A stretch of 64,000 nucleotides of DNA from NCBI GenBank assembly GCA_022495995.1, contig JAFEMH010002575.1:62001-126000 (forward strand). The letters are read 5' to 3'. Position numbers and translations under genes: made by a program. The stretch is from Adenophora triphylla var. japonica. Lineage: Eukaryota > Streptophyta > Magnoliopsida > Asterales > Campanulaceae. This document shows, in pieces, positions 44,101-55,629 of this stretch (its first letter is position 1; each line of letters starts with the position of its first letter). Under the pieces are notes generated by a model, which made no database searches, had not been told where the DNA came from, and was given only the letters and a program-made list of their open reading frames with translations.

Positions 44101-44312
44101 AACGAGTACAAGGACATCGAATTTTAGAGGGATTTCCTAGACTCTCCAAACATACTGCTACAAAATTTCTTACTCCTTCCCTGTAAGCATCACTTGGCCT
44201 ACAAACAAAATTATACATATTACATAGATAGCACAAGAAAGCTTGCAACTATCAAAACTACTATTTTAGCTTAGAGTGAAAACCTTGGTAGATTCACCCA
44301 CGCTTTATCCAT
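41200..44312 (-). pseudogene. TNP2-type CACTA transposase, frameshifted and C-terminally truncated
   Basis: Exons: 44312-44284 (MDKAWVNLPR), 44198-42587, 42368-41740, 41662-41378 and 41304 to about 41200; junctions 1, 3 and 4 have GT-AG ends and consistent phase. Domains in order: transposase-associated N-terminal domain with a Cys-rich cluster (IRCPCTRC and later HACPKDCCLF, CPRCG), the Transposase_21 (TNP2) core (DGFNPYSNLSSTHSCWPVML, DFPAYGNLAGC), then the DUF4218-type region (LDLMHIEKNCGESLL, CSFFYDI, VRNPARPEGCICEGYLAEE). Frame changes near 43785, 43515 and 42610 all fall at short runs. The usual C-terminal parts after SWFTKKV are missing; the SMC4 fragment starts there. It recognises the TIRs in an active element but is probably inactive here. 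Confidence 0.9.
42413..42539. mobile_element. Stowaway MITE in a TNP2 intron
   Basis: It starts CTCCCTCCGTCCCATTC and ends TTGGACGGAGGGAG, with TA on both sides (42411-42412, 42540-42541). The inverted repeats extend inwards (CACTTTTGGTCAA and TTGACCAAAAGTG). Length is 127 bp. It sits between exons ending at 42587 and starting at 42368, so it may be spliced out. Confidence 0.95.
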
Positions 44313-46372
44313 CAAATATGAATTATGAGTTCACCGAGAACACTACAAGAGTTAATGATATTAGAGCAACTTGAAGAGTTAATAATTCAGTACATCTCAT
44401 TTTTACCCTCATTCATTAAAGAAACAAGATTAAACCTCAATCTAAACGTATGGTGCATATCTTATTTTTAATTAGATTGGTTAATGTTCAATCAAATAAT
44501 AATTGTTATGCTATTTCAAGAAATGTCAAGTGGCCAAATCATCATTAATTAGTAGTATGACTTGTCAAATGATACTATTTTTTTCCGGGGGGAGAGAGTA
44601 TGCCTTTACCAATGACATATACATAAGTCCTAATAATCTACTTAACAATTTGATTGATACAATAACAACAACAACATCAACAACCAGAAAATTACATGGA
44701 CAACTCTACTCATATCATCTTCTACTTGTTTGAGAATCCTCTAAAAAGCACAAAAACTTCATGAAGACTCTCCTTTTAATCGAAGACATGCGGTGATTTG
44801 ATTAGAGGGAGTTGAGGGACACACAAATCTAGTTCACCATTGAAGTGAAAAGTCAGTGGTACAGAAACTGAAATACCCTTTCATTAGATATAATTAATGG
44901 GACTGTGAGGAATTTAGAATTCTTTAACCTTTCAATTGGGAATTATAACTGTTCCCAGGACATATTGAAATTTCCATTCCGTCCGTCCCAAAATGAATTC
45001 ATTTTGGGGATCAAGAACAAAAACTGACATTCATTTTGAGACAGAGGTAGAATTAAAATAGAAAAATTATTTAGTTAGATTAATTCTTTTCAAAAAATGA
45101 ATAAATTAGTGAGATAAACTAGTACTAGTTCAGCTCGATTTAGCTCAAACTTGTGTTGGGCTCATTAATTCGAGCTCAAAAAAGTATAGCGCTGAGCATG
45201 AATGCCCATGACTTCAGATTTTAGGAAAAGAATGTCATTAGGTATAGTTTATCAGCTAATATTCAATGGACTATAGGCATTTTCATTGAGTCGTTCTTTG
45301 TTTTACGCAAATTAGCAGTCAAGTCCACTAAAGGCAGTGTCCTATATTCTACTAATGTGGTACTCCCTCCATCCCAAATTAAATTGAGATAATACAACTT
45401 AATCAAACAAATCACATATAAGAACAAATTGGGAACAAAATTCATTCATAGAATAGACGAAATGAAACTCTAATTTTGAGCATGAGTAACAAATTGGGAA
45501 CAAAATGGGAACAAATTGAGAATACAACAATGGCATGCAGATTAGTACTTATATACATGAGTTCATAACTGCAAAATGGACCATTGGTCCCAACTATGCA
45601 AGTAATGTATTTTCACTCGGGATGTCATATGGGGCTAATAATGAACTACTGGATGAACAAGTATTGATTTTTCCTGAAAATCCTTTCGAATCAGGTCGAT
45701 AACAAAGAAACAAACATTTCAACAAGGTGTAGTATAACAACAGCTAAGCATCAGTGCATGTCAAAACAAAATTGTTAGTCAGAAGAACCTCATGCAATTG
45801 AAATTGGTAATGAGCTACATAGACATATCAATCGCAGAAAAATTAAAGGTAATCGCATTACTCCCGAATCGGCATGATATCTTCGACTAATTAATGTTCT
45901 TACCTCAAAAATAACCTCTCTCCAATATTAGGGCAAACTGAAACTTCTTCATCGGAAAAATGGTTTCCCCGCACCCATTCCAGTTAATGTCGATCCTTGA
46001 AAAATAGAAATTGATTTACAAGAAGCAAATATTAGAAATTGGCACTGATATTAAGAATAGTTGAAGGAGGAGAAGATGAATGGAACCTTGTATTATTGGA
46101 CTGACGCTGTGTGGCCGGAAAGCGATTTTGCCCCGCCGTCGATTGTAGAGATCCGCCGCCGATTATCACCAGGTCCGTCGAAGATTTTTCCTTGGCGCCG
46201 TTGCCGTCGATCGATGCCTAGGAAGTAGGAAGAAAGCGATTTGGGGTACAGGTGATTTTGGGGGAAAAAATGGCTCAATTGAATTTCGCGGTATTGGGCA
46301 AAAAATGCCCGCTCTTTTACTGGTTTTATTTTCTTTTTCTTTTTTTTTATTTATTTTTTTTTCCGGAATATG
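44313..46372. other. CACTA 5' region without recognisable genes
   Basis: It is upstream of TNP2 on the minus strand. The stretch around 46240-46085 is GC-richer than its surroundings and could be an untranslated first exon. A decayed Stowaway-like piece lies at about 44978-45050 (CCGTCCGTCCCAAAATGAA with an inverted TTCATTTTGAGACAGAGG), and a lone Stowaway-like end at 45362 (CTCCCTCCATCCCAAATT). Confidence 0.5.
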
Positions 46373-46626
46373 ACAACGTTTATAAAAAAAACGTTGTCAA
46401 AATACGGATATTTCACAACGTTTATTAAAAAACGTTGTCTTATGTGCAACGTTTTTTAAATAAACGTTGTAGAAATACCATTAAGACAACGTTTATTAAA
46501 TAAACGTTTTTATATTATATATACTACAACGTTTTTGAAAAAACGTTGTTAAATCCAGTCAATGACAACGTTTTTTTTAAAACGTTGTTAACTAAAACGT
46601 TGTCAAAATTCAATTTTCTTGTAGTG
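46373..46626. repeat. Right end of CACTA: subterminal palindromes and TIR
   Basis: About 12 CAACGTTT or AAACGTTG words in palindromic pairs, then TTTTCTTGTAGTG. Mirror image of the left end. Confidence 0.9.
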
Positions 46627-47004
46627 ACTTTTTCTCAACCTTCTTCATCAAAAATCATTCGATCCTCTTCAAATCAAATCAACAAGGAGAGACTTCTTCA
46701 ATCATCTTCAAATCAAGGGAGAAGACTCACAAGCCTGTTCACAAAGTCATCTATCACTTGCAAGCAACTTGGAGCATGATAAAGCAAAGAGCCTTGGACA
46801 TAAAACCATTACGACAGTCGACAGATTTGTAGTCGTTTGCCTCCTAGAGACACAATTCAAATGAGAAGTAAGAATAAAGATTCTCAACAGGCCTAGATGT
46901 GTTCACACATAATTACTCATCGAAATTCTACAACAATGAAGAAACAATACAGACTCGCTGACTAGCAACAGATTCTGCATTACAGGGGCCGACAGAACCT
47001 TCAC
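46627..47004. other. 3' untranslated region of H, right of the CACTA element
   Basis: Starts with the second copy of the ACT duplication. AT-rich, no gene. Confidence 0.5.
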
Positions 47005-47338
47005 CTTAACCGACAACTTCAAAGTCTGTGACGGCAGCAAACTTCAAGTCCGTGACCTCGGTAACATCAACAAAGTCTGTGACGACAGCAAACTTCAAGT
47101 CTATGACCTCGGCAACACCAGCAAAATCTGTAACGGCAGCAAAATTAGAGTCCGTGACCTCGACAACAACTTCAAAGTCTGTGACGGCAGCAAACTTCAA
47201 GTCCGTGACCTCGACAACAACTTCAAAGTCTGTGACGGCAGCAAACTTCAAGTCTGTGACCTCAGCATTAGCAAAGTCTACGACGGCAGCAGCGACAACC
47301 AAGTCCGTGACCTCGACAATAATGGCAACGTAAGTAAC
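47005..47338 (+). repeat. Tandem array, about 60-bp unit (GTCTGTGACGGCAGCAAACTT type)
   Basis: About five and a half units, each combining CAAAGTCTGTGACGGCAGCA and AACTTCAAGTCCGTGACCTC with a variable GRCAACA segment. Open frames on both strands (Ala/Val/Thr/Asp or Thr/Ser/Lys repeats) are by-products. Confidence 0.9.
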
Positions 47339-47512
47339 CTCGGGCTGCACACTTCAATAACTTCATCAACAAACAGGTATCTTCAGAATTGGGTCAAGTC
47401 TTTGATTCCTCAGTATGATTTTACCTTTTCAAAAAAAATAAAAAAATCCCTCTTCGATTTTCAAAAATGCTTTTCAAAATATCTAAAATAGCCTTTTTAG
47501 TGTTTTGGAGTC

Positions 47513-47557
47513 GAACTACGTTTGGTCTGATTCTCTCTTAGAGATACGTAGGCAGCC
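47513..47557 (+). other. Hairpin motif, copy 7
   Basis: GAACTACG, TTCTCTCTTAGAGATACGTA, GGCAGCC. TCTC pairs with GAGA, a stem unlike the other copies but of the same shape. Confidence 0.75.
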
Positions 47558-47631
47558 ATACGACACAACCATCCCAATGTTCAGAATGATGTCTTTTCTA
47601 TCGACGACATGACTTCTTCCATAAGTCTTGT

Positions 47632-47644
47632 CACCGAGGGGCTC
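47632..47644 (+). other. Polypurine tract before LTR H
   Basis: TCACCGAGGGGCTC region directly before TGTAGACACC. Same core as in A and B. Confidence 0.75.
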
Positions 47645-48599
47645 TGTAGACACCCCATTCTGAACCAATAATTCATGATTACACTACTCTTCATCTCGCT
47701 TTTATGTTTTGATGAAAGCATATCAGTTTCGTCATGTTTCTTTAAGTTTCTAACTAACCTCGTTAGTTTTGGACCTAACTGACTAACGGAATAACTGAAG
47801 AGGACAAAATAGTCAACCGACTAGTTGTCCTGCACGGGACATACATGTCTCGTGCGAGACAACCCCTCTGCAGAATATGCAGAATCACTTTCCTTCTCCG
47901 TTTCAAACTCTTTTCTGGATAAAACCTTATCAATCCGGTCATCCAATCACAGTTGATTTCTGGAACCTTCCTTGAGTCTCCTAATCTTGGTGACCAAGTC
48001 ATCCATCCACCTCTTAAACCCCTATAAATACCTGATAGTTTTCAATATTTCAGAGGTCCTCGATCCCCGATCAAAAACACACAACACACACACAATTTGT
48101 TGGTTTCTCTCCACGAAAGATTCCTTCAAATCACTCACAAACAACTCCTAAATTCGTCCATCAACCACGTGAAATTACCCGATCTTTTTCGCGCGCGGGC
48201 GGGGGGCGCGGAAAAGGCGGTTGTCTTTCGCGGAGGGGTTGGTGTCTGAGACCTCGCTTCATGGGAAGGAACAAAATGAGGAGTCACCACGCGGTTTTTG
48301 TATTTTGAGCCCAAACGTTGAGAAACGGCTATTGTGAAAAGGTGTCGTTTTTATTGGTAGCAAAAACTTAGGAAAAGGCTTTTTTGAAAAAGGGGAATCA
48401 TTTTTATTGGCAGCAAAAACGAGTAAAAAGCTTTTTTGTACCAGAGATTGTTAGGTTCGGAGGTCAGGTTACGTTTCGGGTAGAGTATGACAAGATCGCC
48501 CGAAACGCCTCGCATGACGAGTCTTTCTACCTTTCTCGAAATCGTGTGTGTGTGTGTGTGTCTTTTGAAATGGGGGGCTTGAATGACAAGCTTAATCTT

Positions 48600-48835
48600 G
48601 GTTTGAATGACAAACGTTTGATTAGGTGACTTTTGAAAAGACGAGCGTTTGAATGACAAACGTCGGTTTGAGTTTGAAAAGAGCGTTTGCGTGGCAAACG
48701 TCGATTTTGAGTTGAAATGAGCATTTGCGTGGCAAACGTCGACTTTGAGTTGAAATGAGCGTTTGCGTGGCAAACGTCGATTTTGAGTTGAAATGAGCGT
48801 TTGCGTGGCAAACGTCGATTTTGAACCGTACGAGT
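48600..48835 (-). repeat. Tandem repeats in LTR J, about 38-bp unit
   Basis: Five copies around GCGTTTGCGTGGCAAACGTC followed by GATTTTGAGTTGAAATGA. GTTTGC and GCAAAC are inverted within each unit. Confidence 0.9.
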
Positions 48836-49149
48836 CATTGTTAACGATTTTTACGGGAAAAATGCGTATTAAATGATTTTAAGTGTCAAATGGCGGCTTT
48901 GAGTTTGAAGATGAGCGTTCGGAGGCCGAACGTCATTTCGCGCGTTTTGAAAGAGAGTTCGACGGACGAACTCCGATTTTGAACCGGGCATTACATTGTT
49001 AACGATTTTTCCAGGAAAAATGTGTATTAAATGATATGCGATCAACGAATCGGGTTGCGACTCGGACTTTGAAAAGTAAATACTATCACAATCCAAACGG
49101 ATCGGACTTGTAAATGACAGTATTTAAAGCGTTGTCAACGGAATCAAAC

Positions 49150-49285
49150 GATCCGGATTCGTAAATGACGATCAACGAGGCCAAACGGCTCGGAATTGTA
49201 AATGACGATCAACGAGGCCAAACGGCTCGGAATTGTAAATGACGATCAACGAGGCCAAACGGCTCAGAATTGTAAATGACATAAA
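49150..49285 (-). repeat. Tandem repeats in LTR J, about 36-bp unit
   Basis: Three to four copies of GATCAACGAGGCCAAACGG with CTCGGAATTGTAAATGAC. Confidence 0.9.
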
Positions 49286-50735
49286 AGTAAACGGAACGGG
49301 GTCGGAACGCCGTTTTAACCCGTGATTACTTCTCTTACGGAAAGAGAAGAGGATCGAGGGGCTAAAACGTATCGGACCCCGTTAGACGGAGGCGTCTACA
49401 TTTTGATAACGACGTTCGAAACAGTTATAGCGACTGGCGCGTAAACCGAGACGGAACGGGAGATTTAGAGAGAGGGAGTTATACCTATGGCTAGGGTCGA
49501 CTCCTTTGGCTCGGGAGGTGTGTACGGGACACGAAAAGTGATTCGAAAGGTTGTTTCGAAGTTGTAGGGTGCGTATTTGATCGAAATACGAAGGTTTCAC
49601 GCGAATCGAGACAGAACGGGAGCTCGGGAGGGGTGAAAACCAGTTTGGACCGTGGGGTATGTGAATTTTTGGTGTAAAAATCCTCTCTATTTGGCTTTGA
49701 CAGCCATTTCTATTTATAGGTGAAATTTGCAGTAGGAGTCCGGACGGACTTGGCCTGAATCCAGGGGGTTTTGTGGTATTTTGAGAATTTGAAGGACTTG
49801 CTGGCAATTTCAGAAAATGTGCACAGTGAGTCCGGCCGGACTAGGCTTGCAAACCAGGGGTATTTTGGTCTTTTGGCCTTGATTTGTGATTGACGAGTGA
49901 CTAGAGGGAGGTGGCATGCAGGACACGTGTCCTGTGACTCACCAGAAGTGTGGGAGTTCGTTCCCCGGTCCCGATTTTGTCCGTTTTTTAAATAACAGTC
50001 CGGAAAATGTCCGAAACGCCCCCTAAAAGTGCCGGAAAATGCGTTTTTCAGGGAAAGCCATACTTTTACGTGAGATGACACGTGCTAAGTATGGTTCGAC
50101 GTCGGGATGCACGGGGCAGTCCCGGGATGTCTCGTTGGCACAGCAACGGGGAGTTGAACGAGTTCCGGTTAACCTGGAGCGGGTCAGTTAACGGATTTCG
50201 ATTAACTTTCTGACGGATTTGGACGATCCGGATTTGGGTACTTACACCACGTTTATTGACGAACATCAAAATTAAATCCTAGAATCAAGGCGAAGCTCTG
50301 CCCGTATCACTTCTCGACCGAGAAGGCACCTTAGAACCACGTTCTAAACCAATCTCCCTAAAACAAGGTAAACTCCTACATTTTTATTCTTCTTCTCAAC
50401 CTCTCTATTGGCTTTTTGAGTAGTGTAACCCTATCAAAAGGATTAGCCTAGAGTCCCTTCAATCCATGGAGGTGATCTCGAAGCATATAATCCGACATTC
50501 CTAACTAAGAAATTAATTAGGGTTTTCTCTTATTTAAATTAATTAGATTGATAATACTTAATTGGCAAGACCGATCTTGGGATTGGGTGGAATGGGTGCT
50601 CCTCGACCTTCCCATTCCATAACTTAACCCCCGAACCCTCAAATCTCTTTAAAATCAAAAAAAGTTTTTCTTATTGTTTTCCTAAATAAATGATTAGTGG
50701 CAACTCTGTTATTCAATAAAAAATTGAGCGCTACA

Positions 50736-52040
50736 AGTAGATGCAGTGATTAAAGCGAGAATAAGTTTTTCTAGATGGGAGTACCTGGTTTCCGCATCTA
50801 GAAGAGATTTACTTACATAGTAAATGGGACGTTGACTGCCTTGATCTTTCTTCACCAGGACAGCACTTACGGCGCTCTCAGATACAGCTAAATATATATA
50901 GAGGGATTCCCTAGGTTCTGGCTTAGCGGGCAGGGGTGAAGATGTGAGATACTTTTTGAGGTTCAGGAAGGTTTCTTCGTGTTGATCGGTCCACTGGAAC
51001 AGCTTGTTCTTCCTCAAGACATCATAAAACAACTAGCATTTTTCGGAGGATTTAGAGATAAACCAATTTAAGGCCGCTACATGCCCTGTCAATCTTTGTA
51101 CATCTTTTATGTTTTTAGGGGACTGCAGGTTGAGGATAGCTTTGATCTGTTCTGGACTGGCCTCGATTCCTCTCTTAGTCACCATGTACCCCAAAAACTT
51201 CCCAGCTCTAACCCCAAAATTGCACTTGGAAGGGTTCATCTTCATATTGAAGGCTTCTAAGATGTCAAAGGCCTCTGCCAAGTGTTGCACGTGATCTTCC
51301 ATATTCTTGGACTTTACCACCATGTCATCTATGTATACTTCCATTGTTTTGTCGAGATGGTCCTTGAACATCTTGTTTACCAGTCTTTGATAGGTTGCCC
51401 CAGTGTTTTTTAACCCAAATGGCATGGCAATATAATAATATATACCTTCAGGAGTTATGAAGGCGATATCTTCTTGATCAGAGGGCTCCATTTGGATTTG
51501 CTGATAACCTGAAGAAGCATCCATGAAGGTCAGCACGTCGTGGCCAGCTGTTTCGTCTACCAAGGAATCAATATGGGGTCACGGGAATGGATCCTTGGGA
51601 CACGCTCTGTTCAAGTCCGTGAAGTCTACGCATACACTTCATTTCCCATTTTTCTTCTCGACAACCACCACATTGGCGAGCCACCTAGGATATTGCACCT
51701 CTCTGATCATCTTCGATTTGAGCAGTCTCTCTACTTCCTCCTTAATGATTTGATTCCATTCTTGGGCAAATTTCCTCCTCTTCTGATGGACCGGCTTGAT
51801 GGTAGGGTCGATATTTAACTTGTGAGTTATGATGCTTTTATCTATCCCGGTCATATCTTCATGTTTCCAAGCGAAACACAACTTTCTACTCTTTAGAAAG
51901 TCGATCAACTCTTTCTCAATTTCAGGGGGTAAGTCAGCTCCAACTAGCACATGGGCATCAAGGTTAGAGGCGTCTACGGGCACTTTTCTTACGTCATACT
52001 CAGCAGCCTCCAAGATATCCTTGATGCCTTTCTGTAATTG
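50736..52040 (-). pseudogene. RT and first RNase H of element G
   Basis: It is read from the UAG at 52043-52041. RT begins with [12 protein letters not shown] and [14 protein letters not shown]. Two nonsense codons near 51637 and 51577 precede [27 protein letters not shown] and VYIDDMVVKSK. A TAG at about 51034 separates RT from RNase H, which starts FQWTDQHEETF and contains YIYLAVSESAVSAVLV and [20 protein letters not shown]. The reading is cut at LILALITAST by LTR H. All parts are in one frame, so only point nonsense changes disable it up to the break. Confidence 0.88.
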
Positions 52041-52043
52041 CTA
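52035..52043 (-). promoter_or_regulatory. Candidate leaky stop (UAG CAA UUA), element G
   Basis: On the minus strand CCA-GCA-TAG-CAA-TTA-CAG connects gag-pro and RT in phase. Same nine bases as in D and F, conserved although G has several other nonsense codons in different contexts. Confidence 0.75.
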
Positions 52044-52920
52044 TGCTGGATGGGAAGTAGAACATGCTTTCATATCTGTTTTATAACATTCCTTAGCAGC
52101 TTGTTGGTCTCCTTTTATCTTAATTACCCCCCCAAGGTGTTGGCATCTTGAGGCATTGGTGGTACGTGGATGGAATTGCTTTCATACTATGGATCCATGG
52201 TCTTCCCAAGATGAAATTATAGGCTGATGGACAATCAATCACACAAAACCTTTCCATGGAGTTCAATCCTTCCACATAGACTGGCAATTTGATTTCTCCA
52301 ATTGTTTGCTTGGTCTCTCCACTGAACCCTACTAGAATGGAGGAATTCTTCACAACTTTAGTTAAGGGAATTGACATTTCTTCTAATGTGCTCTTCATGA
52401 CCAAGTTTACTGAACTCCTGTTATCGACCAAGAGACGCTTGACCTTACAATTGGCAATTTGCAAGGTGATGACTAACCCATCATGATGAGGATCCAAGAT
52501 ATTTTCCTTATCATCTTGATAAAAAATGATCTGCTGGACCAGGGTAGCATCAGGACGTCGTGCCGGTAACTCCATCTTGTCTTCCTTGGAATCTTTGGCA
52601 TGATGTTTTGCTGCAGAGTACGTGGTGCCACAAATGTCTGACCCTCCTGTAATAAAGTTGATCACCTTAGTTGCAGGAGGAGGTGAAGATGGATTATCAG
52701 TGACGGCTTCTTTTGCCTCAGCCCGTCCTTTCCTTTTTCCGAGTAGATCTTTGAGGAGGCCTTTAGAGAGTAAGTGGCTGATTTCCTTCCTTAAGGCAAT
52801 GCAATTTTCCGTAGTATGGCCAAAGTCTTCATGGTAAGCGCACCATTTAGATTTGTCCTTCCAGGGTGCTGTTCTGTCAGCCGCCTTCAGCCACCTCGCC
52901 TTGCTTCCTAAGTTGTCCAT
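52041..52920 (-). pseudogene. Nucleocapsid and protease of element G
   Basis: It begins inside gag (DNLGSKARW) at the border with K. The knuckle is CAYHEDFGHTTENC. The ITGGSDICGTTYSAAKH block and protease (LLVDNRSSVNLV, GFSGETKQTIGEIKLPVYVE, YNFILGRPWIH) follow; the active-site loop reads DNRSS, so catalytic function is doubtful. A frame change at the run of seven G (52127-52133 region) follows PTPWG; after it the frame leads to the UAG. Confidence 0.85.
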
Positions 52921-53884
52921 TGTTGGGTTTCGAGGGTCCATGCGCAGCGGAATAATTCAAATTAACTCGAAAAACCGGAGCCCTAGGATCCGTTCTAGAT
53001 GATTAATTAAGAGGAATGATTTAGAATTGCTAACCTTATGTGCTTTTGTCGTTGATAAACGCGTTCCAACTCCAGATTGAAGAACTAGCGAATCTTCGAT
53101 GAACGATTCTTGAATCACGAACGAAAGATCTTGAATAGCGAAGATCCTCTATGTGTATCCACGCGTTGAACGAACCCTAGAACAATTCTAGGTGGATTGC
53201 TAGATCCTTGATTGAAACTCTTTTCAATCGATGAAGAATTATGGAATTGAATGGTGTTTTTATTCTCAGTTCACAATTGGAATCACTCTCTTTTGTGTTT
53301 CTCTAAACCCAAAACGTGAGTATGACTGCTAGGGCAACTAGGGGTTTGTATTTATACGTTATAAAACTTTTCCCCTCGCGAAAACCCTAATTTTGAGTCA
53401 ATTACATATCAGTCCAGCGCCGACGGGACGACCCGTCCCCCAGGGCACGAGTCGTCCCCTCATCACAATGTTCTGATACAGGCGTCCCCTTTAAGGGGAA
53501 TAGTTGGTTCTGGCCCAGGGCACGAGTTGTCCCTATGGGCACGACTCGTCCCCCTGGGCACGAGTCGTCCCTCAGGACTCTCTCACTGATTCTCTCGTCC
53601 CAGGCCAAGGGAATAGTTGGTTCTGGCCTGGGGACGAGTCATCCCCTGAGAACAAAAACTCCATATTCTTCATTTTTGACAATTCGTTCGATGCGTATGA
53701 CCCATAGGACTATATTATGTTAGCAATGAGTTCGATCACATCGATCCTCATAAGACATGAGCGGACTCTAGCAAGCCATCATGCCTACCCAAATAATATA
53801 ATATCAAGTTTGATTTCCTACATAGAACATATCACAATCCCTTTGTCACACGATGTTATATTGAACATGAGTCATGGTCCAAGT
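52921..53884 (-). repeat. Copia-like LTR K, truncated
   Basis: On the minus strand it ends CTCGAAACCCAACA at 52921. A minus-strand TATAAATA lies at 53356-53349, with a leader region (53340-52921) containing splice-like and CT-rich stretches. Upstream of the TATA box (53400-53650) there are six GACGAGTC or GGCACGAGTCGTCCC words in both directions. The LTR start lies beyond the insertion of I at 53885. The superfamily is inferred from the TGTTGG end and general layout only. Confidence 0.55.
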
Positions 53885-55628
53885 TGTAAGTGCTCCAATT
53901 TGAGCTTGTTAGAATTTTCGTTAGAAAATTAACGAAAGTTATAACATTTCTAACAATTCCTAACAATCCTAACCTTTCTAACAAAGTGAGGGTAAAATGG
54001 GCATTGTTATTTAAGGTTAAACCTTAAAAAGAATCTTAAAAAAGAAAAACAAAAGAATAAAACCACAAATAGAAATGCTGGAAACATAATCTGGCTGGTC
54101 AATTTGAATTTTGAAAAAGATTATTCCTTGTGTCCAAAGCCTCGAAGCAAAGAATTAATGAACAAAGGCACGCGACTGGATCCATCCGCGCGGACATGTT
54201 TGCATTTTCAGGAGGGCTATAAATTGAGCCCTCCAGTCACAAAAATAAGAAAAAGAAGAACACATTTTGCACCGAACCTCTGGCGAAATATAGAGAGAAA
54301 ACAGTGAGAATTCACTTGAATTGTCACCATTTTCTCTCCAATCTTTCCCAACTCATACTCATCCACTCACTCTCATATTAAAGCCCTAAACACTCATACA
54401 CTCAAGCCAAACACTCAAGAACACAAGGAAGATTGGTAAACCCTCCTCTTCCTAACCCTAAATCTCAACCATGCATGCATCTTCAAACTACAAAATGTAG
54501 TTCCTTCATCTTCTTGCTTTAGATCTAAGAAGATCACCATGGAAGACCATCTCCATGGATGATCTTCTACAAAGATCAACATTATTTTTAAGCTTTCTTA
54601 CTTTCTTGCAAAGAAAACTCATTTTCAAAACCCTAAAAAACCATTTTCAAGCATAAAATCTTGATTTCAAAGGATAAAATTCCCCTTCCCAAGCAAATGA
54701 AATGCTTAGTCCTAATGTACCCCAAGGATGGTTTGGTATAGTTGATTCACCACTAAAATGTCTAGTGATCACTAACCAAAACCTAGGGAAATGGGGACAA
54801 GCATGGATGCAAAACCCCCCTTAAAATCATATTCTCCTTCTTGAGAAGTTGCTGTCCAGTAGCAATTTTCTCAGACCTCAGTCCATGGTCTTAATTTTTG
54901 GACACAGATGAACTTGGAATTTGGTGTTGACTACAAAACACTTTTTGTATCCAACATCCAGAGATTTCCAGACATATTTTTATTTTATTTTTTGGGTGAG
55001 TAAAACTCCTCTTTTCAAATTTTCTTTCAGAGGCTAGTTCATCAGCTTCTGGGAATCCAGATCTCATATCTGAGGTTTCCAGAAGGTTTTGACCCCTCAA
55101 ATCTTCTCCAAAATGGAAAATTCCTTCGCAAAAACCTTATTTAAGGTGTCTAGAACAACTTTCATTCTCTGAGTTTATCCAGATTATGAATTTTTAAGAC
55201 TCTTGAATCCATTTCAAAATCAAAGGTCCACTGCCTTTTTCATTCTGGCAGAAATGGCTCTAAACTTCAAAAGGTCTTTTGAGTATCAAATCTCAACCCA
55301 AAAATCTTTCAAAAAATCATGGGATCAGTTTAAAGTCTTAAAAAGATATCCCAATTTTTACTTTTCTGAGTTTCAACTTATTTTGGCCAAAACACACACA
55401 CACACACACACACAAATGATTTTCAGCTTGGAAGACTCGTTTTACGAGGCGCGTCGGGTGCACACTAACGTCCTTCCCGACGCGTAACATGACCTCCGAA
55501 CCTAAATCTCTGATCTCGGGCTTTTTTCAAAGTTTTGGCCCTCAAAATTAAAATGGCGTGGCGACTCCGTTCTCGTTGATTTTTTCAAACATAAAAATGG
55601 GAAAATTTTCGGATACACATTCATCACA
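53885..55628 (+). repeat. 5' LTR of element I
   Basis: It starts TGTAAGTGCTCC and ends CATCACA, directly before the PBS. TATAAATT is at 54218 and a (CA)n tract at 55391-55413. The PBS-like TGGCGACTCCG is at 55559, 59 bp before the LTR end. Homologous to LTR A with many substitutions and indels. Confidence 0.92.
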
Positions 55629-55629
55629 G

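Larger units (their letters stand above)
38789..46626 (-). mobile_element. CACTA (En/Spm-type) transposon with captured SMC4 exons
   Basis: The ends are CACTACAACAAAAAAG (38789) and CTTTTTGTAGTG-like TTTTCTTGTAGTG (46614-46626), inverted to each other. Both are flanked by the 3-bp duplication ACT (38786-38788 and 46627-46629). Length is 7838 bp. Subterminal regions are packed with inverted CAACGTTT...AAACGTTG units. Inside, all genes read on the minus strand: a TNP2-type transposase (44312 to about 41200) with frameshifts, followed directly by exons of SMC4 (41174-40139). The ends look able to move if transposase is supplied elsewhere. Confidence 0.95.
48170..50246 (-). repeat. Solo LTR J, inserted in LTR H
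   Basis: On the minus strand it starts TGTAAGTACCCAAATCC (50246) and ends GGGTAATTTCA (48170). Both ends are flanked by CCACG (48165-48169 and 50247-50251), a perfect 5-bp target duplication, so this is a complete solo LTR left by recombination. It is of the same type as LTR B. A minus-strand TATAAATA is at 49718-49711, a (CA)n tract at about 48546-48562, and the PBS-like word TGGTGACTCC at 48289-48280. Confidence 0.92.
37740..50735 (+). mobile_element. Ogre-like element H, 3' part, split by CACTA and a solo LTR
   Basis: Pieces: 37740-38788, 46627-48169 and 50252-50735. Joined, they give a 3' untranslated region with a tandem array, hairpin motif, polypurine tract and 3' LTR. The segment at 38700-38755 (AACCCGAAAGGACGG and CTAGGCAAAAACCAGGGT words) has clear counterparts in element I at 63130 and 63270, which ties this piece to Ogre-like 3' regions. 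Coding parts are absent. The right end is inserted in the RNase H of G. Confidence 0.75.
47645..50735 (+). repeat. 3' LTR of element H, interrupted
   Basis: It starts TGTAGACACCCC, a common Ogre-type start, and ends GCTACA at the border with G. Without the inserted solo LTR (48170-50246 plus one CCACG copy) it is about 1.0 kb. TATAAATA is at 48023, with the palindrome TGTCTCGTGCGAGACA upstream at 47846. The PBS-like TGGCAACTCTG is at 50698, 27 bp before the end. Confidence 0.8.
50736..52920 (-). mobile_element. Tat-lineage element G, middle part, relative of D and F
   Basis: Minus-strand gag-pro (from 52920) and pol as far as RNase H (50736). It is cut left by the insertion of H and right by LTR K, so no LTR, PBS or integrase of G is in the window. 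Confidence 0.85.

Noticed and set aside
47006..47350. Ala/Val/Thr-rich frames on both strands
   Set aside because: Translations of the 60-bp array in element H.
49382..50269. Minus-strand frames of 67-141 codons
   Set aside because: All lie inside solo LTR J; no domain and low coding character.
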